Shown here piece after piece: positions 50,792-61,816 of a stretch of 64,000 nucleotides of DNA; within the stretch, counting starts at the first letter, position 1, and each line of letters begins with the position of its first letter. Origin of the DNA: Enterobacter cancerogenus (GTDB taxonomy: Bacteria > Pseudomonadota > Gammaproteobacteria > Enterobacterales > Enterobacteriaceae); NCBI GenBank assembly GCA_000773965.1, contig JRUP01000017.1:62001-126000 (forward strand), written 5' to 3'. The translations under genes were made by a program, and so were the position numbers. The notes below the pieces were generated by a model. That model had not been told where the DNA came from. It saw nothing but the letters and a program-made list of their open reading frames with translations, and searched no databases.

Positions 50792-53700
50792 ATGGCAAAA
50801 CGCGTTAATCGACTGCTGCTCAGCGTGCTGATCGGCGGAACACTATTGGGCGGCGCTTTGCTGCCTGCGCAGGCTGAGGATACGCCTGTGGTGCAAAATG
50901 CGGCGAAAACGATCTCGGTGATCGACCTTTCCGAGCTGCAACTGGATGGCGCATCAGCACTGGTGCTGAGTTTCAATACCGCCATCGATAGCAAACAGGA
51001 CTTGAACGCGCGGGTCCATATCAGCGATGAGAAAAGCGGTAAAGTCGATGGCGGCTGGGAACTGGCGCAGAATGGTAAGGCGCTACGCTTCCGCCATCCT
51101 GAACCGTCGCGCAAATTAACGGTGACCGTCGATGCTGGCCTCAAGGCCGCCGATGGCAGTACCTTATCCAGCCCATTCAGCCAGACGCTGACTACCCGCG
51201 ATATACAGCCGATGGTGGGTTTCGCCAGCCGGGGATCACTGCTGCCGCTGCGCCTGACGCAGGGATTACCGGTGCTGGCACTCAATGTGAACAATATTGA
51301 TGTCGATTTCTTCCGGGTAAAAAATGCCGCACTGGCCGATTTTCTCGCCCAGTGGAATTACGGTAATAACCTGTCGTACTGGGAATCACGCGATTTACTG
51401 AAAAATGCCGATCTGGTCTACAGCGGACGTTTTGATCTCAATCCGGCACGCAATACCCGTGAGAAGATGCAGCTGCCGCTCGGTGATGTGGATGCGCTCG
51501 AGCAGCCCGGTGTTTACCTGGCGGTGATGAAACAGGCCGGAACCTACAATTACACACAGCCAGCAACCCTGTTTACGCTCAGTGACATTGGTTTATCGCT
51601 GCATAGCTTCCCGGATCAACTGGAACTCTTTACGCAAAGCCTCGCCAATGGCGCACCGCTGGATGACGTCAATGTGCAACTGCTGGACGAGAAAGGCCAA
51701 CAGCTGGCGAGTGGCACCAGTGACAGCAATGGACATCTGCGCCTGCCCGCCAACGCCAAAGGCAAGTTGCTGCTGGCTACGCAGAAAGGGCAAACCTCAC
51801 TGATCGATCTCAATCGTCCGGCGTTGGATCTCGCCGAATTCCCGATTGATGGCCCGCAGGGTTATGACAAGCAGTTCTTCCTGTTCGGCCCACGCGATCT
51901 CTATCGGCCCGGAGAAACGGTGATCGTCAACGCGTTACTGCGTGATGCCGATGGCAAGCCGCTGCCGCCACAACCGGTGAAAGCCGAAGTGGTGCAGCCC
52001 AATGGTGAAGTCACTCAGACCTTTGTCTGGCAGCCGGAAAACGGTGTGTACCAGCAGCGCTTTGCACTGCCGGCTTCAGCCATGACCGGCGAATGGACGC
52101 TGCGCATTAACAGCGGTGATAACCAGCCGCGCAGCTGGCCGTTCCATGTCGAAGATTTCCTGCCAGAACGTATGGCGCTGGCATTGAGCAACAGCGAACA
52201 GCCGCTGGCACCGGACGCCTCAGTGACCTTTGATGTCGAGGGCCGTTATCTGTATGGCGCACCAGCGGCGGGCAATGAGTTGCAGGGGCAACTGTTCCTG
52301 CGCCCGGCGCGTGAAGCCGTGGCAGCACTGCCAGGCTATCAATTTGGTGATATCACTGAGGAACTGAAACGCAGCCTCGATGACGTTGATGAAAAGCTGG
52401 ATGAGAACGGCAAACTGCAGCTCAACGTGGAAAGCAGCTGGGCAGAAAGTCATTCACCACTCAATCTCATCCTGCAAGCCAGCCTGCTGGAAACCGGCGG
52501 TCGTCCGGTGACACGTCGTGCGACTCAATCGATCTGGCCCGCGCCTGCACTGCCAGGTATCCGTCCGCTGTTCAACAGTGAGTCGATGTATGACTATCGT
52601 ACCGATCGTTACCGCGATGAACCGACCGTGCCTGAAAACGGCCTGGCGGAATTTGATGTGGTGTATGCCAATCCGCAAGGCGAAAAACTGGCGGCGCAGG
52701 ATCTGGATGTGCGCCTGATCCATGAACGCCGTGACTACTTCTGGAGCTTCTCAGACAGCGAAGGGTGGCAGTCGCGTTATGACCAGAAGGATCTGCAGGA
52801 AGACGAGCAGCGCATCACTATTGCCGCAGGCGGCAGCCAGAAAATCAGCTTCCCGGTGGAGTGGGGCACCTATCGTCTGGAAGTGCATGCGGGCGAGAAC
52901 ATTGTCAGCAGCGTGCGTTTCAATGCGGGCTACTGGTGGCAGGACAACACCGACGGCACCGGCGCGTTACGTCCCGATCAGGTCAAACTGAAAATCGATA
53001 AAAGCGCCTACCAACCGGGTGATACTGCAAAAGTGCAGGTGGAATCACCGGCTGCAGGTAAAGGCTATCTGATGGTGGAATCCAGCAGTGGCACGCTGTG
53101 GTGGCAGCCGTTGGACGTGCCCGCGGGGGGCGCAACCATTGATGTGCCGATAAATGAAAGCTGGAAGCGTCACGATCTCTATCTGAGCGCAATTGTGGTG
53201 CGTGATGGCGATAAAGCCAACGGCACCACACCAAAACGCGCAGTGGGTCTGCTGCATCTGCCGATGGCGACCGAAGCGCGACGTCTCAATCTGGCGATCG
53301 ATGCGCCCGAAAAAATCCGCCCTGAGCAGACAGTCAAAGTGAAGGTGAAAGCCAGCCGTGAAGGCGGCGAGTTGCCTAAGCAGGTTCAGGTCTTGCTGTC
53401 AGCGGTGGACAGCGGCGTGTTGAGCATCACTGATTACAAAACGCCAAATCCATGGGACGCGTTCTTTGGCCGCAAGCGCTACAACGCCGATCAATATGAT
53501 GTCTACGGTCAGCTCATCGAAGGCGGTGGCAAGCTGGCGGCACTGCGCTTTGGTGGTGACGGCGATGATGCCGATGCGCTGTCGCGCGGCGGTAAGAAGC
53601 CGGTCACCGATGTGCAGATCGTCGCACAACAGCTGCAGCCGGTGACGCTGGATGCCAACGGCGAAGGCACCATCGATCTCCCGATTCCGGCCTTTAATGG

Positions 53701-55678
53701 CGAGTTACGCTTGATGGCGCAGGTATGGAGTGCTGACAGCTTCGGCTCAGCGGAGCGCAAAATGGTGGTGGCCGCGCCGCTCATCAGTGAACTGGCAACG
53801 CCGCGCTTTATGGCCAGCGGTGACCAGTCGACGCTGGCGCTCGATCTCACCAACCTGACCGATCAGCCGCAGACGTTAAACGTCGACGTAACCACGCAGG
53901 GCCTGATCGCCCTGAACGGCACTGTCACTTCTAGCGTGCAACTGGCGAAAGGTGCGCGCACGACCTTGCAAATCCCGGTTAAAGCCCAGGGCGCCTTTGG
54001 TGAGGGGGCGGTGCAGCTCAAAGTCTCTGGCATGAGTCTGCCAGGTGAAACGCTGGAGCCCAGCGAGCGTAAATGGACCATCGGCGTGCGTCCGGCTTAT
54101 CCCGCCCAAACCCTGAGTTTCGACAACGTGATGCAAACGGGCCAAAGCTGGCAGGTGGTGGCAAGTGCCTTTAACGGCCTGCAAAAGGATACGCTGACCG
54201 GACAGTTGTCGCTGAGTAATCGTCCGCCGCTGAATATCGCCAGCTTTATCAGCCAGCTGTATGCCTATCCCTACGGCTGCCTTGAGCAGACCGCCAGCGG
54301 CATCTGGCCATCGGTGTTCACCAACAAAGCACAGTTGGATGCGCTGGGTATCAAAACCAGCACCGATGAGGCACGCCGGGCATCGATTGCCACCGGTATT
54401 GCGCGCCTGGCGGGTATGCAGCGCGGTAATGGCAGCTTTGGTTTGTGGAGCAAAGAGAGTCAGGAGGAGTTCTGGCTGACGGCTTACGTCACCGATTTCC
54501 TGCTGCGCGCCAGTGAAGCGGGCTACAGCGTGCCGGAAGGGGTGATCAGCCGCGCCGATGAACGCTTGCTGCGCTATCTGCAGGACCCGGCACAGATAGA
54601 AACCAGCTGGAGCAGCGATGCCGATGGATTGCGTTTCAGTGTGCAAGCTTACGCCGGGCTGGTATTAGCAAGACAGCAACAGGCGCCGCTCGGTGCGTTG
54701 CGTGCGCTGTACGACAAGCGTGAGCAGGCAAAATCAGGTCTGGCGCTGGTGCAACTGGGTGTAGCGCTAAAACTGATGGGCGATCAACAGCGCGCGCAGT
54801 TAGCGCTGGCACAGGGCATAGGGCTGGAGCGCAAACCCAACAGCTGGTTGGGCGATTACGGCAGCCCGGTGCGTGACCGCGCGCTGATTTTTGCGCTCAT
54901 CACAGAAAACCAACTGCTGCCCGATATGCAGGGGCCATTACTGATTGATCTGGCGAAAGCGGTACATGGTCAGCGCTGGTTCTCCACCCAGGAAAACAAT
55001 GCGCTGTTCCTCGCCGCTCGCACCTTGCAGCAGCACAAAGGTGAACAGTGGCAAGCCATATTGCAGGGCAGAAGCGAACCGCTGAGCAGCAATCAGACGC
55101 TGAACATGGGGATCAGCGAAGATCAGCTACGCCAGGGCTTGTCGGTGAAAAGCGACAATACTTCGCCGCTTTACGGCACGCTCAATGTGGTGGGCTATCC
55201 GCAAACAGCACCGTCGCCAATCAGCAACGTGCTGAAGATCACCCGCGAGTATTTCACCCTCGACGGTAAGCCAGCTGACCTCACCAACCTGAAAAGTGGT
55301 GAATTGCTGGTGGTGCGGTTGAAAGTGACGGCCAGCGAGCGGGTGAGCGATGCGCTGGTGGTGGATTTACTGCCTGCAGGACTGGAACTGGAAAACCAGA
55401 ACCTGAGCGACAGCAGCGCCAGTCTGGGCGACAGTGCCGATGCGCTGAAAGAGAGCATGATGGATATGCAGCAGGCTAACATCAAACACATTGAGTTCCG
55501 CGATGACCGCTTTGTTGCGGCACTGGCGCTGGATGGCTACACACCGGCCACGCTGCTGTATCTGGCACGCGCGGTGACGCCGGGTAGCTATCGTCTGCCG
55601 CCACCGCAGGTTGAGTCGATGTATGTGCCAGAGTGGCGCGCGATTGGCACCACGCCGGAAAAACTGAATGTGCGCTAA
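50792..55678 (+). CDS. yfhM: Alpha-2-macroglobulin family protein (YfhM), non-lipoprotein form
   Basis: 1628 residues (E. coli about 1653). The thioester motif CLEQ is intact at C1163-Q1166 (YPYGCLEQTASG), and MG and A2M domains are recognisable (e.g. GPRDLYRPGETV, FNGELRLMAQVW). The N-terminus MAKRVNR.. has a hydrophobic core and AQA-E cleavage, an ordinary signal peptide. The E. coli protein has a lipobox Cys (ALAGC); none is seen here, so this one may be soluble in the periplasm. A2M traps proteases; its pairing with pbpC suggests protection and cell-wall repair after envelope damage. The ATG is preceded by GAGGGA. Confidence 0.93.
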   Translation: MAKRVNRLLLSVLIGGTLLGGALLPAQAEDTPVVQNAAKTISVIDLSELQLDGASALVLSFNTAIDSKQDLNARVHISDEKSGKVDGGWELAQNGKALRFRHPEPSRKLTVTVDAGLKAADGSTLSSPFSQTLTTRDIQPMVGFASRGSLLPLRLTQGLPVLALNVNNIDVDFFRVKNAALADFLAQWNYGNNLSYWESRDLLKNADLVYSGRFDLNPARNTREKMQLPLGDVDALEQPGVYLAVMKQAGTYNYTQPATLFTLSDIGLSLHSFPDQLELFTQSLANGAPLDDVNVQLLDEKGQQLASGTSDSNGHLRLPANAKGKLLLATQKGQTSLIDLNRPALDLAEFPIDGPQGYDKQFFLFGPRDLYRPGETVIVNALLRDADGKPLPPQPVKAEVVQPNGEVTQTFVWQPENGVYQQRFALPASAMTGEWTLRINSGDNQPRSWPFHVEDFLPERMALALSNSEQPLAPDASVTFDVEGRYLYGAPAAGNELQGQLFLRPAREAVAALPGYQFGDITEELKRSLDDVDEKLDENGKLQLNVESSWAESHSPLNLILQASLLETGGRPVTRRATQSIWPAPALPGIRPLFNSESMYDYRTDRYRDEPTVPENGLAEFDVVYANPQGEKLAAQDLDVRLIHERRDYFWSFSDSEGWQSRYDQKDLQEDEQRITIAAGGSQKISFPVEWGTYRLEVHAGENIVSSVRFNAGYWWQDNTDGTGALRPDQVKLKIDKSAYQPGDTAKVQVESPAAGKGYLMVESSSGTLWWQPLDVPAGGATIDVPINESWKRHDLYLSAIVVRDGDKANGTTPKRAVGLLHLPMATEARRLNLAIDAPEKIRPEQTVKVKVKASREGGELPKQVQVLLSAVDSGVLSITDYKTPNPWDAFFGRKRYNADQYDVYGQLIEGGGKLAALRFGGDGDDADALSRGGKKPVTDVQIVAQQLQPVTLDANGEGTIDLPIPAFNGELRLMAQVWSADSFGSAERKMVVAAPLISELATPRFMASGDQSTLALDLTNLTDQPQTLNVDVTTQGLIALNGTVTSSVQLAKGARTTLQIPVKAQGAFGEGAVQLKVSGMSLPGETLEPSERKWTIGVRPAYPAQTLSFDNVMQTGQSWQVVASAFNGLQKDTLTGQLSLSNRPPLNIASFISQLYAYPYGCLEQTASGIWPSVFTNKAQLDALGIKTSTDEARRASIATGIARLAGMQRGNGSFGLWSKESQEEFWLTAYVTDFLLRASEAGYSVPEGVISRADERLLRYLQDPAQIETSWSSDADGLRFSVQAYAGLVLARQQQAPLGALRALYDKREQAKSGLALVQLGVALKLMGDQQRAQLALAQGIGLERKPNSWLGDYGSPVRDRALIFALITENQLLPDMQGPLLIDLAKAVHGQRWFSTQENNALFLAARTLQQHKGEQWQAILQGRSEPLSSNQTLNMGISEDQLRQGLSVKSDNTSPLYGTLNVVGYPQTAPSPISNVLKITREYFTLDGKPADLTNLKSGELLVVRLKVTASERVSDALVVDLLPAGLELENQNLSDSSASLGDSADALKESMMDMQQANIKHIEFRDDRFVAALALDGYTPATLLYLARAVTPGSYRLPPPQVESMYVPEWRAIGTTPEKLNVR

Positions 55679-55684
55679 GCGGTA

Positions 55685-58003
55685 ATGAAAAAAGGTCATG
55701 CACTGAAGCGGTGGCGCTGGCTGCCGCTTTTTTTACTGCTGATGCTCGTCGGTATATGGCTACTGGATCGACTCGATCCCCTGCCGCTACAGGAAGTGCA
55801 GCCTGCACGCGTGGTGGTGGCCGAAGATGGCACGCCGTTGTGGCGCTTTGCCGACAAGCAAGGCGTCTGGCGCTATCCGGTGACGCTGGAGGAGGTCTCG
55901 CCCGACTATATTCAGGCGCTGCTCACTTACGAAGATCGCTGGTTCTGGCACCATCCCGGCATCAATCCGATGGCGATTGTGCGCGCCATCGGTCAAAACC
56001 TCCTGCATCACGGCATTGTGTCAGGTGGCAGCACGCTAACCATGCAGGTAGCGCGACTGATCGACCCACAACCGCGTACCTTAACCGGTAAAATGATTCA
56101 AGCCTGGCGCGCGCTACAGCTGGAGTGGCACTTATCCAAGCGCGACATCCTTACGCTCTATCTCAATCGCGCACCTTTTGGTGGCACCGTGGAAGGAATC
56201 GGCGCAGCAAGCTGGATGTGGCTGGGTAAACCGCCGTCGCAACTGACCAAAGGCGAAGCCGCACTGCTCGCCGTGCTGCCACAGGCCCCGAGCCGCCTGC
56301 GCCCGGACCGCTGGCCGCAACGTGCGGAAGCGGCGCGCAATAAAGTGCTGGATCGACTGGCAGAATATCAGGTGTGGTCGGCGCAGGATGTGGAGGATAT
56401 TAAACAGGAAGCGGTGTGGTTGCCGCCGCGACAAACGCCGCAAATGGCACCGTTGCTGGCACGCCGCCTGCTGTCGCTCTCTCCCGACAACAAAATTACC
56501 TCGACCATCGATGTGTCGCTGCAGCGCGAGCTGGAGAGTCTGGCGTCAGCGATGAAAACCCAGTTGCCGCCACGCACCTCGCTGGCGCTGCTGGTAGTGG
56601 ATCATCAGGATATGAAAGTGCGTGGCTATGTTGGCTCGGTGTCATTCACTGACGACAGTCGCTTTGGTCATGTCGATATGATCTCCAGCGTGCGATCGCC
56701 CGGCTCGGTGCTGAAACCTTTTGTTTATGGCATGGCGCTGGATGATGGCCTGATCCACGGTGAATCACTGCTGCAGGATGTGCCGCGCCGTTTCGGTGAC
56801 TATCGCCCCGGAAACTTTGACTCCGGTTTTCACGGGCCGGTAAGTGCCAGCGAGGCGCTGGAGCGTTCACTGAACCTGCCAGCGGTGCAACTGCTGGACG
56901 CGCTTGGCCCGAAAACGGTGGCGGCGCGCCTGCGCAATGTCGGTCTGAACCTGCGCTTTCCGGCGGGATCAGAACCGAATCTGTCACTGGTGCTCGGCGG
57001 CACGGGCGCGCGGCTCGATGACATCGTGGCGGCTTATAGCGCTTTTGCCCGTCAGGGAAATGCCGCGCAGCTGCGCTGGTTGCCCAATCAGCGATTACAA
57101 GAGAGACCATTGCTTTCGCCGGGCGCAGCCTGGATTGTGCGACGTATTCTGGCGGGCGAAGCGCTGCCATCCGCGGCCATTCCTGATATTGCACCACTGG
57201 CCTGGAAAACCGGCACCAGTTACGGCTATCGCGATGCGTGGACGATTGGCATCACGCCGCGCTATTTAATCGGCGTATGGGTTGGCAGGCCCGATGCCAC
57301 GCCGGTTGCCGGTCAGTTTGGCTTTGCCTCTGCGGTACCGGTGATGAATCAGGTCAATAACCTGCTGGCGGGGCATATGCCGCTGCACGGCGTACCGCGC
57401 GATCCGCGTCCGAAGAGCGTCAGCGCCATGAGTATTTGCTGGCCCGGAGGACAGCCTTTGCCGCAGGGCGACGAAAATTGCCGCCAGCGCCGCCAAAGCT
57501 GGATACTGAATCAAACTGTGCCACCGACACTATTGGCGCCCGGCCAGGAAGGTGTGAATGGTCTACGTCAACGTTATTGGATCAACCCTCAGGGCTTACG
57601 CGTGGCGGCAGATTGCCCCGATGCACAGAGCCAGGAGCGTCTGATGTGGCCTCTGCCGCTGGAACCCTGGTTACCAGTGGCGGAACGCCGCCAGCAGCGC
57701 CTGCCGCCTGTTAATCCTCGCTGCCCACCCTTAAATCAGGGCAGTGCGCCACCGCTCTTGATCACCGGCGTGATTGAGGGGCAGCGTGTGCAGCCGCTGC
57801 CAGGCAAAGTAGTATTGGTGCTGCCGGTGGCCGTACAAGGCGGAAGGGGATCGCAGCGCTGGTGGTTTTTGAACGGGCAGCCGGTCGAACAGCAAGCGGG
57901 GCAAAACAGTGCGGCGCTGGTGCTCAGTGAACCGGGCCAGTATCAACTGGTGGTAATGGATGAATCGGGCCAACTGGCATCCGTCTCATTTATTCGGGGT
58001 TAA
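55685..58003 (+). CDS. pbpC: Penicillin-binding protein 1C
   Basis: 772 residues (E. coli 770). One membrane anchor (about 11-28) is followed by a GT51 domain with catalytic E83 (YEDRWFWHHPG) and GGSTLTMQ. The transpeptidase domain has S341 and K344 (GSVLKPF) and KTGTS, and a C-terminal BiPBP domain ends the protein. It is a bifunctional peptidoglycan synthase. It lies six bases after the A2M gene, the conserved enterobacterial pair. Confidence 0.97.
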   Translation: MKKGHALKRWRWLPLFLLLMLVGIWLLDRLDPLPLQEVQPARVVVAEDGTPLWRFADKQGVWRYPVTLEEVSPDYIQALLTYEDRWFWHHPGINPMAIVRAIGQNLLHHGIVSGGSTLTMQVARLIDPQPRTLTGKMIQAWRALQLEWHLSKRDILTLYLNRAPFGGTVEGIGAASWMWLGKPPSQLTKGEAALLAVLPQAPSRLRPDRWPQRAEAARNKVLDRLAEYQVWSAQDVEDIKQEAVWLPPRQTPQMAPLLARRLLSLSPDNKITSTIDVSLQRELESLASAMKTQLPPRTSLALLVVDHQDMKVRGYVGSVSFTDDSRFGHVDMISSVRSPGSVLKPFVYGMALDDGLIHGESLLQDVPRRFGDYRPGNFDSGFHGPVSASEALERSLNLPAVQLLDALGPKTVAARLRNVGLNLRFPAGSEPNLSLVLGGTGARLDDIVAAYSAFARQGNAAQLRWLPNQRLQERPLLSPGAAWIVRRILAGEALPSAAIPDIAPLAWKTGTSYGYRDAWTIGITPRYLIGVWVGRPDATPVAGQFGFASAVPVMNQVNNLLAGHMPLHGVPRDPRPKSVSAMSICWPGGQPLPQGDENCRQRRQSWILNQTVPPTLLAPGQEGVNGLRQRYWINPQGLRVAADCPDAQSQERLMWPLPLEPWLPVAERRQQRLPPVNPRCPPLNQGSAPPLLITGVIEGQRVQPLPGKVVLVLPVAVQGGRGSQRWWFLNGQPVEQQAGQNSAALVLSEPGQYQLVVMDESGQLASVSFIRG

Positions 58004-58172
58004 ATAGCCGCGTATGCCAGATTCTGCGCGTGTTCGCCCCGACAAAAATCAATTATTTTCGATAATTCCACCAATCGGCAATAGGCAACGCCCGATGATG
58101 TCCCTATAATCGGCGCGTTTTCTTACCGGGAGCGAATTCCCGGTTTCTTCAGGATGCTAACTAGAGGTCATC

Positions 58173-58604
58173 ATGGCAATCGAACGTACTTTCTCTATCG
58201 TTAAACCAAACGCCGTCGCTAAGAACGTGATTGGTGCTATCTACAACCGTTTCGAAAGCGCAGGCTTCAAAATCGTTGGCGCAAAAATGCTGCACCTGAC
58301 CAAAGAGCAGGCTGAAGGCTTCTACGCTGAGCATAAAGGCCGTCCATTCTTCGATGGTCTGGTTGAGTTCATGACTTCTGGTCCAGTGGTTGTTTCTGTT
58401 CTGGAAGGCGAAAATGCCGTTCAGCGTCACCGTGATCTGATGGGTGCAACCAACCCAGACAACGCACTGGCCGGTACTCTGCGTGCTGACTACGCTGACA
58501 GCTTCACTGAGAACGCAACCCACGGTTCTGACTCAGCTGAATCTGCTGCACGCGAAATCGCCTACTTCTTCGCAGAGAACGAAGTCTGCCCACGCACTCG
58601 CTAA
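58173..58604 (+). CDS. ndk: Nucleoside diphosphate kinase
   Basis: 143 residues, the bacterial length. [15 protein letters not shown] is the N-terminal signature; the phospho-His lies in NATHGSDS near residue 117. It equalises NTP and dNTP pools by phosphate transfer. A likely -10 (TATAAT at 58105-58110) and a small hairpin precede it. Confidence 0.97.
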   Translation: MAIERTFSIVKPNAVAKNVIGAIYNRFESAGFKIVGAKMLHLTKEQAEGFYAEHKGRPFFDGLVEFMTSGPVVVSVLEGENAVQRHRDLMGATNPDNALAGTLRADYADSFTENATHGSDSAESAAREIAYFFAENEVCPRTR

Positions 58605-58701
58605 GTGCGTTGCTGCCAATGCGGATAAACGACTTTACACCTTTTCATTATCGTTAAAGTCGTTCCCCTGGCATCATGCAGCAGATGTAGTACAATAATG
58701 C

Positions 58702-58741
58702 GCCCTTGTTGAGCCTGGCTCAGCGAGGGCGTTATTTTTTT
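58702..58741 (+). terminator. Terminator-like hairpin in the ndk-rlmN gap
   Basis: GCCCT..TGAG / CTCA..AGGGC with a short loop is followed by GTTATTTTTTT. A TACAAT at 58691-58696 directly upstream looks like a -10 box. It may therefore be an attenuator in the rlmN leader rather than only the end of ndk. Confidence 0.6.
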
Positions 58742-58791
58742 CCTATTCTTAACCAGAGCCGTAACGTGTAACAACGAGGCCAGAGAACATT

Positions 58792-59961
58792 ATGTCCGAA
58801 CAGATTGTGACGCCGTCGTCCGCTTCCCCCGTGGTTGTTTCCCCAAAAAACGAAAAAATTAACCTGCTGGATCTTAACCGTCAGCAGATGCGCGAATTCT
58901 TTTTAGAGATGGGTGAAAAGCCGTTCCGCGCCGATCAGGTCATGAAGTGGATGTACCACTACTGCTGCGATGATTTCGAGCAGATGACTGACATCAACAA
59001 AGTGTTGCGTGGCAAATTGATGCAACGCGCTGAAATCCGTGCGCCGGAAGTAGCGGAAGAGATGCGTTCCAGCGATGGCACCATCAAGTGGGCGATTCGC
59101 GTGGGCGATCAGTTGGTCGAAACCGTGTATATCCCGGAAGCTGACCGTGCAACGCTGTGCGTCTCCTCGCAGGTAGGCTGTGCGCTGGAGTGCAAATTCT
59201 GTTCGACTGCGCAACAGGGCTTCAACCGTAACCTGCGTGTTTCCGAAATCATTGGTCAGGTATGGCGCGCGGCGAAAATTATCGGCGCGGCGAAAATTAC
59301 CGGCCAGCGTCCGATCACCAACGTGGTGATGATGGGCATGGGCGAGCCTTTACTCAACCTGAACAACGTGGTGCCAGCAATGGACATCATGCTGGATGAT
59401 TTCGGTTTTGGTCTGTCAAAACGTCGCGTGACGCTGTCTACCTCGGGTGTCGTGCCGGCACTGGATAAGCTGGGCGATATGATCGACGTGGCACTGGCGA
59501 TTTCGCTGCACGCACCGAACGATGCGATTCGTGACGAAATTGTGCCGATCAACAAAAAGTACAACATCGAAACCTTCCTCGCGGCGGTTAAGCGCTACAT
59601 TGGGAAATCGAACGCCAATCAGGGCCGCGTGACCATCGAGTACGTGATGCTGGATCACATCAATGACAGCACCGACAACGCGCATGAGCTGGCAGCACTG
59701 CTGAAAGAGACGCCGTGCAAAATCAACCTGATTCCATGGAACCCGTTCCCGGGCGCGCCATATGGCCGTAGCTCCAACAGCCGTATTGATCGTTTCTCCA
59801 AAGTGCTGATGGATTATGGGTTTACCACTATCGTGCGTAAAACGCGTGGCGACGATATTGATGCGGCTTGTGGTCAGTTAGCGGGTGACGTTATCGACCG
59901 TACTAAGCGCACCTTGCGTAAGAAAATGGCCGGTGAAACCATCTCTGTGAAGGCGCTCTGA
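58792..59961 (+). CDS. rlmN: 23S rRNA / tRNA (adenine-C2)-methyltransferase RlmN
   Basis: 389 residues (E. coli 384), a radical-SAM enzyme. The CxxxCxxC cluster motif is [14 protein letters not shown]-terminal [14 protein letters not shown] holds the second catalytic Cys that forms the methyl-carrying intermediate. It methylates A2503 of 23S rRNA and A37 of some tRNAs, affecting decoding accuracy. It needs a [4Fe-4S] cluster. pilW, rodZ and ispG follow on the same strand. Confidence 0.97.
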   Translation: MSEQIVTPSSASPVVVSPKNEKINLLDLNRQQMREFFLEMGEKPFRADQVMKWMYHYCCDDFEQMTDINKVLRGKLMQRAEIRAPEVAEEMRSSDGTIKWAIRVGDQLVETVYIPEADRATLCVSSQVGCALECKFCSTAQQGFNRNLRVSEIIGQVWRAAKIIGAAKITGQRPITNVVMMGMGEPLLNLNNVVPAMDIMLDDFGFGLSKRRVTLSTSGVVPALDKLGDMIDVALAISLHAPNDAIRDEIVPINKKYNIETFLAAVKRYIGKSNANQGRVTIEYVMLDHINDSTDNAHELAALLKETPCKINLIPWNPFPGAPYGRSSNSRIDRFSKVLMDYGFTTIVRKTRGDDIDAACGQLAGDVIDRTKRTLRKKMAGETISVKAL

Positions 59962-60037
59962 AACACGGCGCCTGGTGATATCCACCGGGCGTAAGCCGTG
60001 CCAGTCTCTCCTCTCCATGTCAGAGGGAGAGACTGAA

Positions 60038-60772
60038 ATGCATAAGGGATTATCGGCAGTGATGTTGGCGGGCTTTGTTGTAACCGGGTGTGTCAATCCA
60101 CCGGTTCAGCAAGGCGCTGCTGATATCAGGCTACAGCTGGGGTTGCATTACCTGGCAGTGAAAGATTTTGAGGCAGCACAGCGTAATTTATTGCGCGCTG
60201 AGCGTGCAGCACCGCGAGATTATCGTGTGCCACTGGCGCTTGCGCGGCTGGCACAGGCGCAGCAGAATAGCGCGCAGACACACTGGCACTATCAACGCGC
60301 CCAGCAGTTAGCACCAGCGAATGGCTACATCGCTAACAATTACGGTGCGTTTCTTTGCGGTTTAAGGCAGTATGGCGAAGCGCATCAACAGTTTAAGCTG
60401 GCGATGGCTGCACAGGAAATTGAAGCTCGTCAGGATGCATTCCTGTTTTCGGGCTATTGTTACCTGCAGGCTGGAGAGAGTGCCTCAGCGCGCGAGTCTT
60501 TAAGCAACGCGCTGATTGCCGCACCGGAGCAGGGCAGTCAACTGCTTTTGGAAGTGGAAAGGCGGCTTGAACAGCAGGATCGCATGGCGGTTCCGCTGCT
60601 ATTAGAAGTGTACCACCAGCGTTTGCCCGCAACGGCAGAGAGCCAGTGGTTACAAATACGTTTCGCCGCGCAACAGGGAAACGCTGCTGACGTTACACGT
60701 TATGGCGACCGGTTGGCGCGAAGTTTTCCACAATCGATACAGTACCAGCGTTATTTAGCTAATGAATACTGA
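60038..60772 (+). CDS. pilW: PilW-like TPR lipoprotein
   Basis: 244 residues. The ATG at 60038 follows AGGGAGAG. The lipobox VVTGC gives lipidated C18, then TPR repeats ([22 protein letters not shown] and others) fill the protein. Homologues are named PilF/PilW, pilotins that support the type IV pilus secretin. No other pilus genes are near, and E. coli lacks this gene at the locus, so another envelope role is possible. It overlaps rodZ by 11 bases. Confidence 0.82.
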   Translation: MHKGLSAVMLAGFVVTGCVNPPVQQGAADIRLQLGLHYLAVKDFEAAQRNLLRAERAAPRDYRVPLALARLAQAQQNSAQTHWHYQRAQQLAPANGYIANNYGAFLCGLRQYGEAHQQFKLAMAAQEIEARQDAFLFSGYCYLQAGESASARESLSNALIAAPEQGSQLLLEVERRLEQQDRMAVPLLLEVYHQRLPATAESQWLQIRFAAQQGNAADVTRYGDRLARSFPQSIQYQRYLANEY

Positions 60773-61778
60773 AGCCACTCAAGAGAATTCTGCAGTACAT
60801 TCCACAGGTGAACGCCTGCGTCTGGCCCGTGAGCAAATGGGGCTGACTCAGCAAAATGTCGCTGAACGCCTGTGCCTGAAACTTTCTACCGTACGAGACA
60901 TTGAAGAGGATAAGTCACCGGCTGATTTAGCTTCGACGTTCTTGCGCGGTTACATTCGATCTTATGCTCGTCTGGTGCATGTGCCGGAAGATGACCTGTT
61001 GCCGATGATGGCGAAGCAGGCTCCCGTGCGCGCGGCCAAAATTGAGCCAATGCAGAGCTTCTCGTTAGGTAAGCGCCGTAAAAAGCGTGATGGCTGGCTG
61101 ATGATTTTCACCTGGCTGGTGATTTTTGTGGTCATTGGTCTGACCGGCGCGTGGTGGTGGCAAAACCATAAAGCCTCGCAGGCCGATCTGGTCTCAATGG
61201 CTGACCAGAATGGCAGCAGCAGCGATAACAGTCAGTCGATTCCGCTGGGTGAAAACAGCACTGACAGCGCGACTGACAGTGATACTAACGCCGCCGGTAC
61301 GCCGGTGGATAACGGTGCCGGTGCGGTTGCGACACCGAATACCAACAACAACGCGGCTTCGGCAGCCAACACCACTGCGCCTGCGACCAGCAGCGATAAC
61401 GCTGTGGTTTCACCGAGCCAGGCACCGATCGATAACGCACCGCCAGCGGCCACCTCTCCGGCACCGGCCAACAGCATTCCCGCTGGCCAAATGCCAACCG
61501 CTAATGCGGGCGTGAGCCAGCCTGCGGGCGACCCGAACACTGTTGTGATGAATTTCAAAGCTGACTGCTGGCTGGAAGTCACCGACGCCACCGGCAAGAA
61601 GCTGTTCAGCGGATTGCAACGTAGCGGCGGTAAGCTCAGCTTGTCCGGAACGGCTCCGTATCGTCTGAAAATTGGCGCACCGAGTGCGGTTGACGTGCAA
61701 TATCAGAATCAGCCCGTTGATTTAAGTCGTTTTATCCGTAATAACCAGGTTGCCCGTCTGACGCTGGGTGCGCAATAA
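60762..61778 (+). CDS. rodZ: Cytoskeletal protein RodZ
   Basis: 338 residues (E. coli 337). A cytoplasmic HTH ([24 protein letters not shown]) binds MreB. One membrane helix follows near residues 112-129 ([18 protein letters not shown]), then a low-complexity Asn/Ala/Thr/Pro-rich linker and a C-terminal DUF4115 beta domain in the periplasm. It links MreB filaments to the elongasome to keep rod shape. Confidence 0.95.
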   Translation: MNTEATQENSAVHSTGERLRLAREQMGLTQQNVAERLCLKLSTVRDIEEDKSPADLASTFLRGYIRSYARLVHVPEDDLLPMMAKQAPVRAAKIEPMQSFSLGKRRKKRDGWLMIFTWLVIFVVIGLTGAWWWQNHKASQADLVSMADQNGSSSDNSQSIPLGENSTDSATDSDTNAAGTPVDNGAGAVATPNTNNNAASAANTTAPATSSDNAVVSPSQAPIDNAPPAATSPAPANSIPAGQMPTANAGVSQPAGDPNTVVMNFKADCWLEVTDATGKKLFSGLQRSGGKLSLSGTAPYRLKIGAPSAVDVQYQNQPVDLSRFIRNNQVARLTLGAQ

Positions 61779-61816
61779 CGCGCAGCGCGCTTTCCGGGTA
61801 ATTGTGGAGAGAGAAT

